64,000 nt of DNA from UBA1757 sp045627385 (GCA_045627385.1 JAZQNO010000026.1:75796-139795); one strand, 5' to 3'; numbered from the stretch's first letter, positions 27,643-37,509 are shown. Program-made: numbers and translations. The notes: generated by a model from the letters alone, not told the origin.

Positions 27643-30600
27643 ATGAAATATACCGCTCATTTTCTGATTGCCTTGAGCGCTCTGCTCCTGGCCTCCCCTC
27701 TGATGGCCGACGAGCGCCAAATCATCGATTTCAACCAAGATTGGACCATCAAGCCCATCACCCAAACCAAAAAGAGCTTTGTCGGCGACCCCGTCACGCT
27801 GCCCCATACCTGGAATCCTTGGTATCTGGAAGGCACGCTCAAGTACAATCGGGAAATGATGGTTTACCAACGCTTCCTAGAGTATACGCCCGACATGGAA
27901 GGCAAACGTCTGTTCCTTTATTTCGAAGGAGCTAACTCTGTCTGCGACCTGTTCGTCAACCATGCGTCGGTCGGTTCTCACGAAGGCGGCTACACGGCCT
28001 GCTGTTTCGAAATCAGCGATTATCTGAAAAAAGGCCACAACCTCATCGAGGTCTGGGTCAGCAACGCCTATCGCAGCGACGTGCTGCCCATCAGCGGCGA
28101 TTTCAATGTCTGCGGAGGTCTGCACCGTCCCTGCCATCTGATTGTCACCGACAAGGACTGCATCACTCCCCTTTTCTTCGCTTCGTCCGGTGTGCTCATC
28201 CATCAGGACGAAGTGACTGCCGAAAAAGCCAGTTTGCGCATCGAGAGCATCCTTTCCGTCGCCCAGAAGAAAGATATGGCCATCGAAACCCTTGTGAAAG
28301 ACGCACAGGGCAAGACGGTCGCCAGCCGTCGGGCAGCTCTCTCGGAACTGGAAAGTTTTGAGGACGAGATGGGCAATGTCCATGCCAGCCTCAAGCTCGA
28401 AGTGGCCAAACCGCATCTATGGAACGGCCGGAAAGACCCCTATCTCTACACGGTCACTTCCAGTCTGCTGCGTCAGGGCGAGACGGTCGACCAAGTGTCG
28501 CAACAGACAGGTTTCCGTTATTTCAAAGTCGATGCCGAAAAAGGTTTCTTCCTCAACGGACAGTATCTCAATCTGGTGGGCTGCTGCCGTCACGAAGATG
28601 TCGAAGGCAAAGGCAGCGCTTTGACAGCCGAAGACTATGAACGCGACTTTGAACTGATCCGCGAGCTCGGCGCCACGGCCATGCGTTTGGCCCACTATCC
28701 TCATGCCGAACCTATGTACAATCTGGCCGACCGTGACGGCATCATCCTCATGACAGAAATTCCCCTTTGCGGCCCCGGCGGTTACGGCTATACCGGTTAT
28801 CTGGACAAAGTCAAGGACAATGCCCGCCAGCAGTTACAGGAACTGGTCTATCAGAAATTCAACCACCCCTCCATCGTGTTCTGGGGCATTTTCAACGAGA
28901 TTCTGACCAACGACGGCAGTTTCTACCAGTACGACGACCCCATTCCTTTCATCAAAGAGCTCGACACCTTGTATCACCAGTGCGACCCTTCCCGTCTGAC
29001 GACCTTTGCCACTTGTGTCAACCAGGACAACTATAAGGGTTGCGCAGATCTCATCGCCTGGAACAAATACTTCGGATGGTACAGCGACGGCGCCTCCGGC
29101 GCCGCCCGCTTTTTCGACCAAGCCAAGGCCGGTGCCGACGGCAAACCCGTGGGCGTTTCCGAATACGGCGCAGGAGCCAGCATCATCCACCATCAGTGGC
29201 CGCTCAACAAAGCCACCCGTCCCGACGGCCGTTTCCATCCGGAAGAGGCTCAGGCAGTCTGCCACGAAGGCAACTGGGAGGCTTTCAGCCAGCGTCCCTG
29301 GCTTTGGAGCAAATTCGTTTGGGTATTCGCCGATTTTCCCTCCTCCATCCGTTACGAGGGTGACCGCGACGGCATCAACGACAAAGGTCTGGTGACCCGC
29401 GACCGCAGCACCAAAAAGGACGCTTTCTATTTCTACAAGGCCAACTGGAACGATGAACCGATGGTTTACATCGCTTCCCGCCGTTTCACCCAGCGCACCG
29501 AAGCCTTGACCGATGTACGTGTCTACAGCAATCTGGCCTCCGCCACCCTTTATGTAAACGGGCAGAACAAGGGCGCCGTCAAGAAAGACAATCTCAACCG
29601 GATGGTCTGGAACGGCATTCAGCTGAACCCCGGAAAAAACGAAATCATCGTCAAAGGAAAATCCGGCAAGAAGATTCTGAGCGACACTTGCGTGTGGTCC
29701 TTGGAAGGCCCGCAGGCCGATCCCGTGGCCACAGCCGAACGCGAAGGCAAGCAGACGGTCATCAAGGCCAACCCGGACAATTTCAAAAAGGCGCTGGCAC
29801 AAGCCCGCACGGCTGTTCGCAAAGCGCAGAACGTCACGGTTGAACTGACCGACGGCACCTACTGTCTCGACGAGCCGCTCACTCTCGATGCCAGTTACAG
29901 CGCCAAGCCCGGCTATGAACTGACATTCAAGGCCGCAGAAGGTGCCAAGCCTGTTATCAGCGGCGGACAGACCATCACGAACTGGACCAAAGTCGAAGGC
30001 AATCTCTACAAGGCTCCCCTTTCCTGTGACCACAAAATACGTACGCTCATCGTCAACGGGCATCGCGCCCTGATTGCCCAGGCCAGCGTCCGCACCGACG
30101 GCATGGGCGTGTCAGAGCGCTTCGAAATCACCGGTGAAGAGCCTTGGGCATTCGGCAGCGGCTGGGGTGTGGAAGCCATCCGCATGCGCCCCAATGAGCA
30201 GCTTTTCTGTTTTGCGAATCCCGAAGATGTCGAAATCGTCCAGAATAAAACTTGGACGGAAAAGATCCTCTGCCTGAAAGAAATGGTCAAAAATGACGAC
30301 GGTAGCTATTCCGCACATCTTCAGCAGCCTCTCGGTGCCATTCTCAATTCGATGGCTTGGGCCGGCAAAATCGACTATTGGGGCAAATTCCATTTCCGCA
30401 ATGCCAAGGAACTGCTCGACGAGCCCAACGAATTCTACTTCGACCGAAGCGAGCAGATGATTTATTACATCACCGACGGAGCCGATGCCAATATGCTCGA
30501 CATCGTGGCACCCCGCAGTGAAGGCCTCATCCGTCTGCACGGTTCCTCCACTTCCGACCGCGTCAGCCGCGTGGCTTTCGAAGGCATCACCTTTGCCTTC

Positions 30601-31608
30601 GACGCCTGGAATCTGATGCAGCTCGACGAGTCGCGAGGATTCGGCGGCATCCAAAGCTTGGGTCTGGCCAGCAAGTACATTCCCGACGGGAACTGGCATC
30701 CCACCAAATACAACAGTTGCGATGTGCCTCTCGGCTGCATCGATGTGCAGAATGCCAGCGACATCCGCATCGAACGCTGTCGCTTCGAGCATTTAGGCTG
30801 CGCCTCGGCCATCTGTATGACCAATGACGTGAAGGACGCCCGCATCGTGGGCAACGTCTTCATGGACATCTTGGGCAACTCGCTCACACTGGGCCATCCC
30901 CAGCACTATGAAATCGGCGACGGCGAAGGCCGTTTCGCGCCCGATGTCGAAGGCCTTTGCCAGGACATTCTGGTCAGCAACAACTATGTACGCAATGTCT
31001 GCCTCGATTTCCGTCAGGTTGAGACGATGGTCGCCTTCTTTGTTAAAGACGTCCGTTTCCTCCACAACGACATCCAGTATTGTCCTTACGGAGCCATCTC
31101 CTTAGGTTGGTGGTGGGGCAATGCCAATATTCCCGAATCGACCGTGGCCGGCAACAACGCCGTCAGTTTCAACCGTATCGGCAACACACACCAGTTGCTT
31201 TCCGACGGCGGCCCCATCTATCTGCTGGGACGTCAGCCCAACTCGGTCATCGAAGGCAACTACATCTTCAAATCGCCGCGCTGCATCTATCCCGACGACG
31301 GTTCCTCGGGCTGGGACATCCATCACAATGTGGTCAACAGCACTTATCAATACTGGTTGCACATCGCCTCTGACCGCGACTACGACATCCGCGTCTGGGA
31401 CAATCTGGTCAAAGACAACGCGCTGATCAACGACGGTCTAGGTGTGGAAGTCGTCAATACCGTCAACTTCCGCAACCGCGATTTCAATGACGAAGCCAAG
31501 GCCATTATGGAAAAGGCGGGCATCGAAGCCTGTTACCAGGACATCGTGCCCGCCAGAGAGCCTGAAATCATGCGCATCGCGCCTGATTTTCAGATAAGCA
31601 AATGGTGA
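27643..31608 (+). CDS. GH2 enzyme fused to a right-handed beta-helix (GH141-like)
   Basis: About 1321 residues from the ATG at 27643, which begins the signal peptide (MKYTAHFLIALSALLLASPLMA); an ATG at 27616 overlapping the previous stop is an alternative. Residues 25-690 are a complete GH2 enzyme with acid/base Glu419 in FWGIFNEI and nucleophile Glu507 in VSEYGAG. Residues about 705-1321 form a second module with VISGGQTITNW, LIVNGHRALIAQ and many NxxI/V turns (DIRIERCRFEHLG, ILVSNNYVRN), the pattern of right-handed beta-helix glycosidases such as GH141, known from rhamnogalacturonan II fucose release. Two catalytic modules in one secreted chain would remove two neighbouring sugars. The GH141 label is my recognition of the pattern, not a search result. 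Confidence 0.85.
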   Translation: MKYTAHFLIALSALLLASPLMADERQIIDFNQDWTIKPITQTKKSFVGDPVTLPHTWNPWYLEGTLKYNREMMVYQRFLEYTPDMEGKRLFLYFEGANSVCDLFVNHASVGSHEGGYTACCFEISDYLKKGHNLIEVWVSNAYRSDVLPISGDFNVCGGLHRPCHLIVTDKDCITPLFFASSGVLIHQDEVTAEKASLRIESILSVAQKKDMAIETLVKDAQGKTVASRRAALSELESFEDEMGNVHASLKLEVAKPHLWNGRKDPYLYTVTSSLLRQGETVDQVSQQTGFRYFKVDAEKGFFLNGQYLNLVGCCRHEDVEGKGSALTAEDYERDFELIRELGATAMRLAHYPHAEPMYNLADRDGIILMTEIPLCGPGGYGYTGYLDKVKDNARQQLQELVYQKFNHPSIVFWGIFNEILTNDGSFYQYDDPIPFIKELDTLYHQCDPSRLTTFATCVNQDNYKGCADLIAWNKYFGWYSDGASGAARFFDQAKAGADGKPVGVSEYGAGASIIHHQWPLNKATRPDGRFHPEEAQAVCHEGNWEAFSQRPWLWSKFVWVFADFPSSIRYEGDRDGINDKGLVTRDRSTKKDAFYFYKANWNDEPMVYIASRRFTQRTEALTDVRVYSNLASATLYVNGQNKGAVKKDNLNRMVWNGIQLNPGKNEIIVKGKSGKKILSDTCVWSLEGPQADPVATAEREGKQTVIKANPDNFKKALAQARTAVRKAQNVTVELTDGTYCLDEPLTLDASYSAKPGYELTFKAAEGAKPVISGGQTITNWTKVEGNLYKAPLSCDHKIRTLIVNGHRALIAQASVRTDGMGVSERFEITGEEPWAFGSGWGVEAIRMRPNEQLFCFANPEDVEIVQNKTWTEKILCLKEMVKNDDGSYSAHLQQPLGAILNSMAWAGKIDYWGKFHFRNAKELLDEPNEFYFDRSEQMIYYITDGADANMLDIVAPRSEGLIRLHGSSTSDRVSRVAFEGITFAFDAWNLMQLDESRGFGGIQSLGLASKYIPDGNWHPTKYNSCDVPLGCIDVQNASDIRIERCRFEHLGCASAICMTNDVKDARIVGNVFMDILGNSLTLGHPQHYEIGDGEGRFAPDVEGLCQDILVSNNYVRNVCLDFRQVETMVAFFVKDVRFLHNDIQYCPYGAISLGWWWGNANIPESTVAGNNAVSFNRIGNTHQLLSDGGPIYLLGRQPNSVIEGNYIFKSPRCIYPDDGSSGWDIHHNVVNSTYQYWLHIASDRDYDIRVWDNLVKDNALINDGLGVEVVNTVNFRNRDFNDEAKAIMEKAGIEACYQDIVPAREPEIMRIAPDFQISKW

Positions 31609-32529
31609 TCAGCCGTTGATGACTTCCATCTTGGGATGAGCGAAATTGAATCCCTTCTGCGGCAGTTGTGCGCAGAGAGCGCGGTTCAGATCGAATCTGA
31701 CAGGCCAATAATCGGATCCGTCCACCCAAACACGCACCTGAAGCGCGATTGAGCCCACTTCGATAGCTGTCAGAGCGACGAAAGGAGCTTCACCGCCCTT
31801 ACTCATATCTTTCATGATACGGCTGTCGGCAGAAGCCAGTTCGATGATGGTGGCGATGCACTTTTCCACATCGCAGTCAAGCGTCATATGAAGATCAATG
31901 TCCAGACGGCGGGCTGCCAGTGTGGAGTAGTTGTCGATGTTGCCGTTCGAAAGGGCACCATTGGGGATGACGACTGTGCGATTGTCGGGAGTGACAATCT
32001 TGGTGCTGACGATGCTGACTTCCTTGACCACGCCTGCGTAGCCTTGAGCGTCGATGAAATCACCGGCCTTGAAGGGTTTGAAAATTAGCAGCATGATACC
32101 GCCTGCGAAATTCTGAACGGTTCCGCTCAATGCCATGCCGATAGCCATGCCGCCGGCAGCCAGCAGAGCGGCTAGAGAAGTGGTGTTGACACCCAGAGCA
32201 CCTACTACCAGGATGACCAGCAGCACTGTCAGAGTGATCGTAACCAGAGAACTGACAAATGATGCCAAGGTCCCCTCAGTCTGACGGCGCTTGAACATCG
32301 ACTTCAGCAGTTTCTTCACCCATTTAATCAGGAAAGCGCCGACAATGTAGATAGCCAGCGCGGCCAGCACCTTGAGACCGAATTCCAAGGCACTCTTACC
32401 CAGTTGTTCCAAAAAAGCGTTGGGATCGTCCTTGACGCTTTCAATCAGATTTTCAGTGACCATCTTCAGGGAATCGGGTACACTGATTGCCTCCGTAGAG
32501 GCAGCAACTTGTAAAAGAATAGTTTTCAT
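31609..32529 (-). CDS. MscS-family mechanosensitive ion channel
   Basis: A 306-residue inner-membrane protein. Three membrane helices are seen: about 48-70, about 88-110, and the Gly/Ala-rich pore helix about 115-140 (ALLAAGGMAIGMALSG). The conserved MscS beta domain follows (FKAGDFIDAQGYAGVVKEV, then TPDNRTVVIPNGALSNG) and a C-terminal alpha/beta domain. It opens under membrane tension to release solutes during osmotic downshift. An N-terminal hydrophobic segment plus about 30 periplasmic residues precede helix 1. It is the last gene of the parE operon, 12 bases after dusB. Its stop codon abuts the stop of the converging beta-helix gene with no spacer. Confidence 0.93.
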   Translation of the reverse strand: MKTILLQVAASTEAISVPDSLKMVTENLIESVKDDPNAFLEQLGKSALEFGLKVLAALAIYIVGAFLIKWVKKLLKSMFKRRQTEGTLASFVSSLVTITLTVLLVILVVGALGVNTTSLAALLAAGGMAIGMALSGTVQNFAGGIMLLIFKPFKAGDFIDAQGYAGVVKEVSIVSTKIVTPDNRTVVIPNGALSNGNIDNYSTLAARRLDIDLHMTLDCDVEKCIATIIELASADSRIMKDMSKGGEAPFVALTAIEVGSIALQVRVWVDGSDYWPVRFDLNRALCAQLPQKGFNFAHPKMEVING

Positions 32530-32541
32530 ATTTAAATTAAA

Positions 32542-33567
32542 TTAGGGGTTGTCGGGAAATACGGTATCCATGATGGCAAACAGTTCTTCCAGCGTTTCAG
32601 CCCGAAGCATGGCGATACGGGTCTGTCGGAAATCGGGAATGCCCTTGAAAATAGGTGTGGCGGCCAAATGGCGCCTGATATGCAGAATGCCGCGCTTCTC
32701 AGCCGTCTCGGGCGGGTATTTTCCTTGGGCGGCATCCTGTTGACGAATCATTTCCACGCCCTCCAGCACTTCCTGTTTGAGCACACGCAACTTCCAACTG
32801 TCTGATTCGGTCCAGTGCTCGCCTGTCTCCAGATAGTGCTTCACTTCTTTAAAAAACCAAGGGCGTCCGAAAGTGGCGCGTCCAATCATGACGGCATCCA
32901 CACCCGTTTCGTTAAAGCGCTGACGGCAGATTTCAGGGCTAGTGATATCGCCGTTTCCAATGATGGGAATATGCATTCGCGGATTGTTCTTGACAGCTCC
33001 GATAAGACTCCAGTCGGCTTCTCCGGTATACATCTGGCAACGGGTGCGACCGTGGACGGTCAAGGCAGAAATGCCACAATCCTGCAGAGCCTCGGCCACA
33101 TCGACAATGGTCTTGTTTTCGGCATCCCAACCCAGACGGGTCTTGACAGTCACGGGCACCGACACGGCGTCCACCACAGCACGAGTGATTTCCAGCATGC
33201 GGGGAATGTCTTTCAACAGACCTGCACCGGCACCCTTTCCGGCCACTTTCTTGACCGGACAGCCGAAATTGATGTCGAGAATGTCCGGATGGGCTTCCTC
33301 GCACAAGCGTGCGGCATCGGCCATCACCTGAGGGTCCTTTCCGTATATTTGTATGGCGACCGGGCGCTCCTCATCGGAGATTTTCAATTTGCGGCAAGTG
33401 GAATTGACCAGACGGACCAGCGCGTCGGACGACACGAACTCAGTATAGACCATATCCGCTCCGAAGCGTTTGCACATCATTCGGAAAGCCGGATCTGTGA
33501 CGTCTTCCATAGGAGCCAGAAAAACGGCCTCTTTAGGAAACTGAATCGTACCTATCTGCATGGTCAT
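32542..33567 (-). CDS. dusB: tRNA-dihydrouridine synthase
   Basis: About 341 residues, an FMN-dependent TIM barrel that reduces uridine to dihydrouridine in tRNA. Seen are the N-terminal APMEDVTDPAFR, the active-site cysteine in NFGCPVKKVAGKGAGAGLL, the ALTVHGRTR loop, and GNGDITSPE with MIGRATFGRPW, all hallmarks of the DusB branch. In-frame start codons are GTG 33573, ATG 33567 and ATG 33561; the first ATG is used here. It follows the S41 protease stop by a few bases and is translated in the same operon. No anomalies are seen. Confidence 0.95.
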   Translation of the reverse strand: MTMQIGTIQFPKEAVFLAPMEDVTDPAFRMMCKRFGADMVYTEFVSSDALVRLVNSTCRKLKISDEERPVAIQIYGKDPQVMADAARLCEEAHPDILDINFGCPVKKVAGKGAGAGLLKDIPRMLEITRAVVDAVSVPVTVKTRLGWDAENKTIVDVAEALQDCGISALTVHGRTRCQMYTGEADWSLIGAVKNNPRMHIPIIGNGDITSPEICRQRFNETGVDAVMIGRATFGRPWFFKEVKHYLETGEHWTESDSWKLRVLKQEVLEGVEMIRQQDAAQGKYPPETAEKRGILHIRRHLAATPIFKGIPDFRQTRIAMLRAETLEELFAIMDTVFPDNP

Positions 33568-33573
33568 GAGCAC

Positions 33574-35169
33574 TTACTGAAGGCCGTATTGGGCACGGAG
33601 CTTGCGGTCGCCCAAAACGCGGAGAGCCTCCGACAGCGAATCGTTTTCGCCGGCCATCACTTTGTAGTAATCGGCCGTCTTGTATAGGTCGCGGGCTATA
33701 TAAGCCTTCGTCTGAAGACGGATGAGCTGCGTGTCGGACTGCCTCATTTCGTCCGTTATCTCACATTTCTCCGACTCGGCCAACGCAAGCATTTCAGCCA
33801 TCATCTCATCGCTTACGGCAAACGATTCGACGAACTTGTCATCGGTAGGATACTGCGATTTGAGTTCCTCCCGGTGTTCGTCCACGTAAGTCAGCGTGTA
33901 ACGGTTGAGCACGCCACGGTTGATGAGCAGAGAATGCAATCTGCTCACACGGGTGGTGTCGACAGGCACGAACACATCGGGCATGATGCCACCGCCGCCA
34001 TACACGGTGCGCTGTTTCAGCAAAGTGGCATATTTGAGAGAATCAGGGAAATGAATGCTGTCGGCACTCAGCATTTCGCCCCGATTGTAACGTTCGATTA
34101 GGTCTCGGCTGTAGTTTTCCGAACCGCCTTCGTAGGGTTTCTGTATGCAACGGCCCGAAGGCGTGTGATAACGTGAAACCGTCAGTTTCAGAGCCGAACC
34201 GTCGCCCAAAGGCAGCACGCGTTGCACCAGTCCCTTGCCGAAACTGCGGCGGCCGATGACCAGCGCGCGGTCCCAATCTTGCAGGGCGCCCGTGACAATC
34301 TCGCTCGAAGAAGCGGAATACTCGTCGATGAGGACCACCACATTGCCTTTTTCAAACCCGCCTTCAGCGGCGGCGTTGAACTGAGTGCGCTGACTGTGCA
34401 GGCCCTCCGTATAGACGATGCACCTGCCAGCCTCGAGAAATTCGTCAGCCAACTGGATGGCCGATTCCATGTAGCCACCGCCGTTGCTCTGCAAGTCCAG
34501 CACCAATTGCGTCATCCCTTCTTTCTTGAGTTGGGCCATCGCCTGCTTGAACTCGTCCAAGGTGGTGGCGCCGAAACGGCTCACTTTGATGTAACCGATG
34601 TTTTTGCCGACCATAAAGGAGGCCTCGACCGTGTAAAGAGGTATTTTGTCGCGGACAATGTCGAATTCGATTTCCCGATCCATATGCCGGCGGACAACGC
34701 TCACCCGCACGGTGGTGCCCTTCGGGCCCTTCAGGCGCTTCATCACCTCGTTGCTGCTCATCTTCACGCCGGCGATGTTCTCTCCATCGACTTTCAAAAT
34801 GCGGTCACCGGGCTGAAGGCCGACCTTTTCGGACGGGCCTCCGCTGATGACCTCCACCACGAACAGCGTGTCGTTCATCATATTGAAAGAAATGCCGATA
34901 CCGTCGAATCCGCCCTGAAGCGGTTCGTTCAAAGCGCGCATTTCTTCCATCGTCATATATTCGCTGTGCGGATCGAGCTTTTCGACCATGGCATCGATGG
35001 CCGATTCCACCATCTCGTCATAGTCCACCTCATCCACATACAGCGAGCCCATGGCAAAAAGCGCCGTCTGCAACTTGCGTGCCGGAGCCACATAGTCTTG
35101 AGCCGTCAGACCGGTTGGGAGCCACAGGCACAAAGCCGCCAAAAAGACAGTCAGATGAATTCGTTTCAT
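33574..35169 (-). CDS. S41-family C-terminal processing peptidase
   Basis: About 531 residues with a signal peptide ending GLTAQD. A PDZ domain spans about 75-160 (GIGISFNMMND, GLQPGDRILKVDGENI). The tail-specific protease domain follows, with the Ser of DEYSASSSE and the Lys of RRSFGKGLVQ forming the Ser/Lys dyad. It probably trims C-termini of periplasmic proteins. The ATG at 35169 overlaps the coaD TGA (ATGA), which indicates translational coupling and sets the start. The C-terminal 130 residues after the protease fold are helical and typical of the long Bacteroidetes members. Confidence 0.93.
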   Translation of the reverse strand: MKRIHLTVFLAALCLWLPTGLTAQDYVAPARKLQTALFAMGSLYVDEVDYDEMVESAIDAMVEKLDPHSEYMTMEEMRALNEPLQGGFDGIGISFNMMNDTLFVVEVISGGPSEKVGLQPGDRILKVDGENIAGVKMSSNEVMKRLKGPKGTTVRVSVVRRHMDREIEFDIVRDKIPLYTVEASFMVGKNIGYIKVSRFGATTLDEFKQAMAQLKKEGMTQLVLDLQSNGGGYMESAIQLADEFLEAGRCIVYTEGLHSQRTQFNAAAEGGFEKGNVVVLIDEYSASSSEIVTGALQDWDRALVIGRRSFGKGLVQRVLPLGDGSALKLTVSRYHTPSGRCIQKPYEGGSENYSRDLIERYNRGEMLSADSIHFPDSLKYATLLKQRTVYGGGGIMPDVFVPVDTTRVSRLHSLLINRGVLNRYTLTYVDEHREELKSQYPTDDKFVESFAVSDEMMAEMLALAESEKCEITDEMRQSDTQLIRLQTKAYIARDLYKTADYYKVMAGENDSLSEALRVLGDRKLRAQYGLQ

Positions 35170-35627
35170 AGCATTTTGCAAATGGTCTCCGGGACAAAGT
35201 CCGAAACATCCTTTCCATACGACAGCAACTCGCGCACATATGACGACTGAACGGCCTCCAATTCGGGCTTGCCGGGCAGTATGACCGTTTCCACATCAGG
35301 CGCCAGACGGCCATTGACAGAGGCCAGCGTGCGTTCGTATTCGAAATCGGTCGAGGTGCGGGCGCTGCGCAGCATCGCACGATAGCCCATCTTCCGGGCC
35401 AAGTCCACCGTAAGGCCTTCGTAAACAATCACTTCTACCCTATCATTCCCCTCATAGAGAGCCTCAATCTGAGCCTTTCTTTGGTCTACCGAATAGCGGG
35501 CTGTCTTGGCCGCATTGACACCGATGGCGATGACCACCTTGTCAAACAGATACAATCCTCTGGCCACCACATCGGCGTGGCCCTTGGTGAAAGGATCGAA
35601 AGAACCGGGAAAAACCGCTGTCCTCAT
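35166..35627 (-). CDS. coaD: Pantetheine-phosphate adenylyltransferase
   Basis: A 153-residue cytosolic enzyme that transfers AMP from ATP to 4'-phosphopantetheine, the fourth step of coenzyme A synthesis. The nucleotidyltransferase motif FPGSFDPFTKGH (residues 6-17) contains the T/HxGH signature, and the YRAMLRSARTSTDFEYE segment follows. The start at 35627 is chosen because it places that motif at the usual N-terminal position. It begins one base after the parE stop. The C-terminal end overlaps the protease gene by an ATGA. Confidence 0.96.
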   Translation of the reverse strand: MRTAVFPGSFDPFTKGHADVVARGLYLFDKVVIAIGVNAAKTARYSVDQRKAQIEALYEGNDRVEVIVYEGLTVDLARKMGYRAMLRSARTSTDFEYERTLASVNGRLAPDVETVILPGKPELEAVQSSYVRELLSYGKDVSDFVPETICKML

Positions 35628-35628
35628 A

Positions 35629-37509
35629 TCAGTAATTCGTTTGCAAATCGATATCTTCCTCCACAACCAGATTTTCAATCATGAAATTCTGGCGTTCATT
35701 GGTATTCTTGCCCATATAGAACTCCAACAATTCGCTCACGGCGTCTTCCTTGCGCAGTGACACCTGGTCCAGCCGGATATCCTTGCCGATGAAACCTCTG
35801 AACTCATCGGCGTTGATTTCTCCAAGACCTTTGAATCGGGTGATTTCGGGATTGGGGCCCAACTGCTTGATGGCTCTCAAACGTTCTTCCTCAGTGTAGC
35901 AATAGCGCTGCTCCTTCTTGTTGCGCACACGGAAAAGAGGCGTCTGCAGGATGTAAACGTGACCCTTCTTGATGAGGTCAGGGAAAAACTGCAGGAAAAA
36001 CGTCAGCAGCAACAGGCGGATGTGCATGCCGTCCACATCGGCATCGGTCGCAATGATGACCTTGTTGTAGCGGAGGTCGTCCAATCCGTCTTCAATGTTC
36101 AAAGCCGCCTGCAGCAGATTGAATTCCTCATTCTCATACACCACCCTCTTGGTCTTTCCGAAAGTGTTCAGCGGTTTGCCGCGAAGACTGAAAACAGCCT
36201 GATAGTTGACATCGCGGCTTAGGGTAAGCGAGCCGCTGGCCGAATCGCCCTCGGTGATGAAAATGCAGGTATCCTCCAGATTCTCGCCTTTCGAATCGTT
36301 GTAATGGAAGCGGCAGTCGCGCAACTTGCGGTTGTTCAGATTGGCCTTCTTCGTCACTTCACGGGCCTTCTTGGTGACCACGTCGATGGCCTTGCGTTCC
36401 TTCTCGCTCTGATTGACCTTTTTCAGCATGATGTCGGCCGTCTCGGGATTGCGGTACATGTAGTTGTCCAATTCCTTCTTGAGGAAGTCATTGATGAACT
36501 TGTTTATCGTAGGACCGTCTTTGCCCATGTCTCGGCTGCCCAGTTTGGTTTTGGTCTGAGATTCGAAAACGGGTTCTTCCACCTTGATGCTGATGGCGGC
36601 CACCATGCCGTTGCGTATGTCGGCATAGTCATGGTTCTTGTTGAAGAAATCCTTCAGAATATGCGAAACCGATTCGCGGAACACCGTCTGATGGGTGCCG
36701 CCGGCCGTCGTATGCTGACCGTTGACGAAAGAGTAGCACTCTTCGCCATACTGGTTGGTGTGCGTGAAAGCCACTTCGATGTCGTCACCGCTCAGATGGA
36801 TGATGGGATACAGGCCGTTGGCCGTCATCTTGTCGTTGAGCAAGTCTTCCAGACCGTTCTTCGAGGTATATTTCTGACCGTTGTAGATGATGGTCAGTCC
36901 CGTATTCAGATAGACATAGTTTTTGAGCAGTGTCTCGACAAAAGCGTCATTGTAGGCATAATTGACAAACAGTTCGTTGTCAGGGACGAACTCCACCAAG
37001 GTGCCGTTGCCTTCGGTGCTGGTCTCATATGTGAGGTCTTTCGTCAGATTGCCACGTTCGAATTCGGCGTATGCCGTCTCGTTGTCGCGAAAACTCTGCA
37101 CATGGAAGAAGGAAGACAGGGCATTGACCGCCTTGATGCCGACACCGTTCAGACCGACCGATTTGTGGAAGGTTTTGGAGTCGTACTTGGCACCTGTATT
37201 CATGCGGGAAGATGCATCGACCAATTTGTTGAGGGGAATGCCGCGGCCAAAGTCGCGAACCGTCACGCGACCGTCGACGATGTCCACCCGAATCTGCTTG
37301 CCGCAACCCATCATGAATTCGTCAATACTGTTGTCTATCACCTCCTTGAGCAAAACGTAGATACCGTCTTCAGGGGCAGTGCCGTCTCCCAGCCGACCGA
37401 TGTACATACCCGGACGAAGTCGGATATGTTCGTTCCAAGGCAAGGTCCTGATACTGTCGTCGTCGTAGTTTGTCGGGGCGCTCTGAGGCTTCATTTCCAA
37501 TTCTTCCAT
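35629..37509 (-). CDS. parE: DNA topoisomerase IV subunit B (GyrB/ParE family)
   Basis: About 626 residues. The GHKL ATPase domain has DNSIDEFMMG and the GVGIKAVNALS loop; the Toprim domain has ITEGDSASGS and DADVDGMHIRLLLL. At 626 residues it lacks the extra segment of long gyrase B chains and fits Bacteroidetes ParE. With ParC it decatenates replicated chromosomes. The start at 37509 (MEELEMKPQ) fits the -7 box at 37528-37535; an upstream in-frame codon at 37530 would lie within that box. It heads the parE-coaD-protease-dusB-MscS operon. Confidence 0.93.
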   Translation of the reverse strand: MEELEMKPQSAPTNYDDDSIRTLPWNEHIRLRPGMYIGRLGDGTAPEDGIYVLLKEVIDNSIDEFMMGCGKQIRVDIVDGRVTVRDFGRGIPLNKLVDASSRMNTGAKYDSKTFHKSVGLNGVGIKAVNALSSFFHVQSFRDNETAYAEFERGNLTKDLTYETSTEGNGTLVEFVPDNELFVNYAYNDAFVETLLKNYVYLNTGLTIIYNGQKYTSKNGLEDLLNDKMTANGLYPIIHLSGDDIEVAFTHTNQYGEECYSFVNGQHTTAGGTHQTVFRESVSHILKDFFNKNHDYADIRNGMVAAISIKVEEPVFESQTKTKLGSRDMGKDGPTINKFINDFLKKELDNYMYRNPETADIMLKKVNQSEKERKAIDVVTKKAREVTKKANLNNRKLRDCRFHYNDSKGENLEDTCIFITEGDSASGSLTLSRDVNYQAVFSLRGKPLNTFGKTKRVVYENEEFNLLQAALNIEDGLDDLRYNKVIIATDADVDGMHIRLLLLTFFLQFFPDLIKKGHVYILQTPLFRVRNKKEQRYCYTEEERLRAIKQLGPNPEITRFKGLGEINADEFRGFIGKDIRLDQVSLRKEDAVSELLEFYMGKNTNERQNFMIENLVVEEDIDLQTNY

